A program made the position numbers and the translations under genes. Below are positions 61,225 to 64,000 of a DNA stretch of 64,000 bases, in pieces. The stretch covers positions 310,001 to 374,000 of the forward strand of contig NZ_WOTG01000002.1 of assembly GCF_011516925.1 (NCBI RefSeq). The letters are read 5' to 3'. This stretch comes from Acetobacter fabarum. GTDB taxonomy: Bacteria; Pseudomonadota; Alphaproteobacteria; Acetobacterales; Acetobacteraceae. The notes under the pieces were generated by a model. That model did not search any database. It was not told where the DNA came from and was given only the letters and a program-made list of their open reading frames with translations. How positions within the stretch are numbered: the first letter of the stretch is position 1; each line of letters begins with the position of its first letter.

Positions 61225-62685
61225 TTACAGAACCGCGTTGAACTGAAGCCCCATAACGGCCGCATCGTGGAATACGGTACTGCCACCGGGGCGGTTGATG
61301 TACTGGAAGTCCGGCTGCAGTGAAATGCCGGGCGCTACGTGCGCGTTATAGAACACTTCATAAATGTTCTCGTGCGACTGAATGCCCCATACGGTACCCC
61401 ACTGGTTGGAGGGGAAGGGCACACCGGCCATGCTTGCGGCTTCCTGCTGCAAGGTAGAGGCGCGGCTCATCAGCTCCCACTGGTACATGGCCCCCACGCT
61501 ATCCATCGGGCGGCCCCATTTGGCCCCGGTTTCCACCATACCAGCCCAGATATGGTGAGACATGGCGGTAGTGTGCCCATCGGCCCACATCCAGCCAGCC
61601 AGAGCGATCAGGCCGTTGGTTGGGCCATCCCCATTGCGGACCAGCATCTGGTCGGCCATGACCCATGCGCTGGCACGGCCTGCGCGGTAGCGTTTGGGCA
61701 TACCGGTTTCGATCCAGGCATTGCCGTGTATGTCATCGCGCAGGTCGGGGTAGCTGGAATTGTCATAGCCAAAACCGGCTTTGTAGTGCCCGTTCAGGTG
61801 GTCTTTGCCAAATTTGGGCAGCCAGCCTACTTCCACGGGGGAGGAGAACTTGCCCAGACCGTCCTGCGCCCATGCCCAGCCGGAAATACCGCCGTTAAAC
61901 GCATGGGGGGAAACAGCAAACAGCCCACCCATGATATAGGTATCGCTTGTGGGCATCACGCGTGCCACAAATCCAAGGTTACCCGATGGCCAGTCACGCG
62001 CGCCTTCGGTGTATTTGGTGGGGGCGGGGTTACCGCACATGGCCACGTTCATGTACATACAGAACAGGGGGGATGCGGCAAAAAAGCTGCCCGGCGGGAT
62101 CCAGCCAGCACTGATGTCCACATGGTTATGGAAAAACGAATGCTCGGCATACAGGTAAACAAGGTGGGCCACCACGTTACCACGCGCGCCATAAATCTGC
62201 TGCACGCCGCCAATGGAGTCCCCGATGTAGTCCGTGCTCAGGTTCCGCCCATGGCCGTTCACAACCATCATGTGGGTCCAGAGGTTCTTGAACAGGTCCG
62301 TATTGGTCAGCTTGCCCCAGTCCACGTCCAGTTCAACACCAACCTGCCCCGCATTGGTCACGCCCTGCTTGCGACCCCCACGGAAGTTGCCTGCCAGTTC
62401 CTCATGCACATCGGCCAGAATGTGAATACCGTGGTTGAGCAGCCATGGCTGCGCACCACCCCAGTCACCAAAAAAATGGTCCTTGCCATAGGGGGCAGAA
62501 AACAGGGGGCCGGGGTCTTCGACCAGATTGGCCTCGTTATCAACTTCCAGACTGGGTAAAAGACCAATAGAACTGTTGCCACCGGGCAGGAGTTGCGCCC
62601 GCGCGGGAAGGGCCGTGGCCAGAAGGGGGAAAAGGAAGGCAAAAAGCCAGAACGTGCGAAAAGGAAAAAAAATACGTTTGGTCAT
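61225..62685 (-). CDS. OprB-family carbohydrate-selective porin
   Basis: 486 residues from the ATG at 62685, with a signal peptide ending ALPARA-Q. The conserved OprB features are visible: a gap followed by GDWGGAQPWLLNHGIHILADVHEELAGNFRGG (in part GDWGGAQPWL and HEELAGNF), LDVDWGKLTNTDLFKNLWTHMM, GIQSHENIYEVFYN and QPDFQYINRPGGSTVFHDA. Such porins admit glucose and related sugars, which periplasmic dehydrogenases of acetic acid bacteria oxidise. Strands are separated by aromatic-rich turns. Transcribed divergently from moaB. Confidence 0.92.
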   Translation of the reverse strand: MTKRIFFPFRTFWLFAFLFPLLATALPARAQLLPGGNSSIGLLPSLEVDNEANLVEDPGPLFSAPYGKDHFFGDWGGAQPWLLNHGIHILADVHEELAGNFRGGRKQGVTNAGQVGVELDVDWGKLTNTDLFKNLWTHMMVVNGHGRNLSTDYIGDSIGGVQQIYGARGNVVAHLVYLYAEHSFFHNHVDISAGWIPPGSFFAASPLFCMYMNVAMCGNPAPTKYTEGARDWPSGNLGFVARVMPTSDTYIMGGLFAVSPHAFNGGISGWAWAQDGLGKFSSPVEVGWLPKFGKDHLNGHYKAGFGYDNSSYPDLRDDIHGNAWIETGMPKRYRAGRASAWVMADQMLVRNGDGPTNGLIALAGWMWADGHTTAMSHHIWAGMVETGAKWGRPMDSVGAMYQWELMSRASTLQQEAASMAGVPFPSNQWGTVWGIQSHENIYEVFYNAHVAPGISLQPDFQYINRPGGSTVFHDAAVMGLQFNAVL

Positions 62686-62769
62686 GATCCCAATTTTGTT
62701 GTCTTTGGATTGGTCTTGCGCGTGAGCGAAAAGATCAATCATGGTTTATCGGGGTGTAACAACCCCAAT

Positions 62770-62788
62770 CCCTAAATGTTTTTTAGGG
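62770..62788. repeat. Inverted repeat in the oprB-moaB divergent region
   Basis: CCCTAAA-tgttt-TTTAGGG, a perfect 7-bp dyad, lies 85 bases upstream of the oprB ATG. GATGCGTTTTTGCATC at about 62857-62872 is a second small dyad closer to moaB. Either may be an operator. Confidence 0.45.
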
Positions 62789-62899
62789 CCGATGCAGGCA
62801 AAAGGTTGCCTTTGAGGGCTTATTTTCTGCCTCAGACAGCTATTATTCATTCCCCTGATGCGTTTTTGCATCATACTTGCGGAGATATAACAGTCAGCC

Positions 62900-63454
62900 A
62901 TGTCCAAGATAGATACGAACCGACCGTTTTTGCCTGTGCGTATTGCTGTTATGACTGTTTCGGATTCGCGCACACTGGAGACGGACACCTCCGGCGCAGC
63001 CCTTGTGGCGCGGGTTGAGGCCGCAGGGCACACCGTAGCAGCACGCACCATTGTTTCGGATGATACCGACCTGATCGCAGCGCAGCTGAGCGCCTGGATT
63101 GCAGACCCGCTGGTGGATGTGGTCATCACCAATGGTGGCACCGGTGTAACCGGCCGGGATGTGACACCAGAAGCATTCGAGCGCGTTATGGAAAAGCGCA
63201 TAGAAGGCTTTGGCGAGCTGTTCCGTATGCTGTCTTACCAGAAAATCGGCACATCCACCATTCAGTCACGCGCCGTGGCGGGTGTTGCAGGCGGGACCTA
63301 CCTGTTTGCGCTCCCCGGCTCCACGGGTGCGGTCAAGGATGGATGGGACGATATTCTGGTGTTCCAGCTCGATAGCCGCCACCGTCCGTGTAATTTTGTG
63401 GAACTGATGCCCCGCCTGCGCGAAGGGCTGAAGGAGACTTCTCACCATGACTGA
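62900..63454 (+). CDS. moaB: Molybdenum cofactor biosynthesis protein MoaB
   Basis: 184 residues of the MogA/MoaB molybdopterin-binding fold: [16 protein letters not shown] at the N-terminus, [20 protein letters not shown] in the middle and [16 protein letters not shown] near the end. These proteins adenylylate molybdopterin before metal insertion, which supports molybdenum enzymes such as aldehyde or xanthine-type dehydrogenases. No other moa/moe gene is in view. The stop lies inside the first codons of the next gene. Confidence 0.95.
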   Translation: MSKIDTNRPFLPVRIAVMTVSDSRTLETDTSGAALVARVEAAGHTVAARTIVSDDTDLIAAQLSAWIADPLVDVVITNGGTGVTGRDVTPEAFERVMEKRIEGFGELFRMLSYQKIGTSTIQSRAVAGVAGGTYLFALPGSTGAVKDGWDDILVFQLDSRHRPCNFVELMPRLREGLKETSHHD

Positions 63455-64000
63455 TGATGTAAAACTGCTGATGCTGGCAGGGGACTACGTAGAGGACTAT
63501 GAGATTATGGTCCCGTATCAGGCCCTTTCCATGCTGGGATATACAGTGGATGTGGTCTGCCCGGACAAAAAAGCGGGGGACAAGGTTCTGACCGCCATCC
63601 ATGATTTTGAAGGGGCGCAGACCTACAGCGAAAAACCCGGCCATGCCTTTACGCTGACTGCGGATTTTGATGCGATCGACACGGATGATTATCTGGGTCT
63701 TATCGTCCCCGGTGGCAGAGCGCCTGAGTATCTGCGGCTTAACCCAAGAGTGCTTGAGATTGTGCGCGCCTTTGCGGACCGGCCTCTGGCAGCGATCTGC
63801 CACGGTGCGCAGTTGCTGGCAGCGGCTGGGGTTATTAAGGGGCGCAAGGTTTCGGCCTACCCGGCATGCAAGCCGGAAGTGGAATTGGCTGGCGGTATTT
63901 ATGCCGATATTGCCGTAACAGACGCCGTAACCGATGGTGAGCTGGTCAGTGCTCCCGCATGGCCTGCCCACCCGGCATGGCTGGCCCAGTTCCTGAAGGT
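63447..64000 (+). CDS. DJ-1/PfpI family protein (partial, cut by the right edge)
   Basis: I translated from the ATG at 63447, which overlaps moaB by eight bases and has AAGGAG about eleven bases upstream. The 184 visible residues show the DJ-1 fold: [20 protein letters not shown] with the acidic partner E16, [12 protein letters not shown], and the nucleophile elbow [14 protein letters not shown] with Cys118. The family includes PfpI-type proteases, glyoxalase III and glyoxal-adduct deglycases; sequence alone does not discriminate. No stop is reached, so only the last few residues are missing. Confidence 0.9.
   Translation, partial: MTDDVKLLMLAGDYVEDYEIMVPYQALSMLGYTVDVVCPDKKAGDKVLTAIHDFEGAQTYSEKPGHAFTLTADFDAIDTDDYLGLIVPGGRAPEYLRLNPRVLEIVRAFADRPLAAICHGAQLLAAAGVIKGRKVSAYPACKPEVELAGGIYADIAVTDAVTDGELVSAPAWPAHPAWLAQFLK

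Overview
The window reads as a piece of chromosome from an acetic acid bacterium (Acetobacteraceae, most likely Acetobacter or a close relative). The evidence is an alphaproteobacterial division and cell-wall cluster, a GapR nucleoid protein, a bc1 complex, hopanoid transport genes (hpnL/hpnN type), OprB-type sugar porins, high GC content and GTG/TTG starts. It is mainly core chromosome with a few accessory islands. I see no insertion sequence, phage, plasmid module or CRISPR array.

Layout. 1-6.7 kb: the mra/dcw operon on the minus strand (mraZ, rsmH, ftsL, ftsI, murE, murF; murF runs off the left edge), preceded by three TGGGA boxes. 6.9-7.4 kb: the RNase P RNA gene. 7.4-14.7 kb: an HSL-type esterase, zwf with a small membrane protein, gapR, and the rplU-rpmA-obgE-proB group. 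14.9-21 kb: a surface-polysaccharide island (beta-propeller protein, flippase, two CDP-glycerol-transferase-like paralogues, a GT4 glycosyltransferase). 21.4 kb: tRNA-Ser(CGA). 21.8-27.7 kb: a complete RND efflux operon (permease, adaptor, outer-membrane lipoprotein). 27.9-30.6 kb: a Zn/Cd/Pb-type P1B ATPase divergent from its MerR regulator. 30.8-34.6 kb: an arginase-family gene with an unusual leader RNA, a LysR regulator, a MarR/membrane-protein pair and an SDR. 35-37.1 kb: a porin and a flavodoxin-like protein. 37.3-40 kb: the bc1 operon in the order b, c1, Rieske. 40.2-44 kb: an FMN riboswitch and ribD-ribE-ribBA-ribH. 44.1-47.8 kb: hpnL/hpnN-type hopanoid genes. 48-57.1 kb: on the minus strand, a FusC/DUF1656/HlyD exporter, a DUF2807-like exported protein, an adaptor-less MdtC-like RND pump, DUF3297 and sulfide:quinone oxidoreductase. 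57.4-64 kb: a SbcD/SbcC-like pair, an OprB porin, moaB and a DJ-1/PfpI protein cut by the right edge.

The genes serve envelope building, export and detoxification, quinone-linked respiration (bc1, SQR), riboflavin supply and sugar entry. The observations most worth testing are: (1) the leader of the arginase-family gene, where one 8-nt strand can pair either with an upstream arm or with the 3' half of the Shine-Dalgarno up to the start codon, a layout typical of a translational riboswitch and matching no class I recognise; (2) a perfect 16-3-16 palindrome upstream of sqr; (3) MraZ-type boxes with the known spacing but inverted; (4) a 17-codon micro-ORF with a good ribosome binding site.
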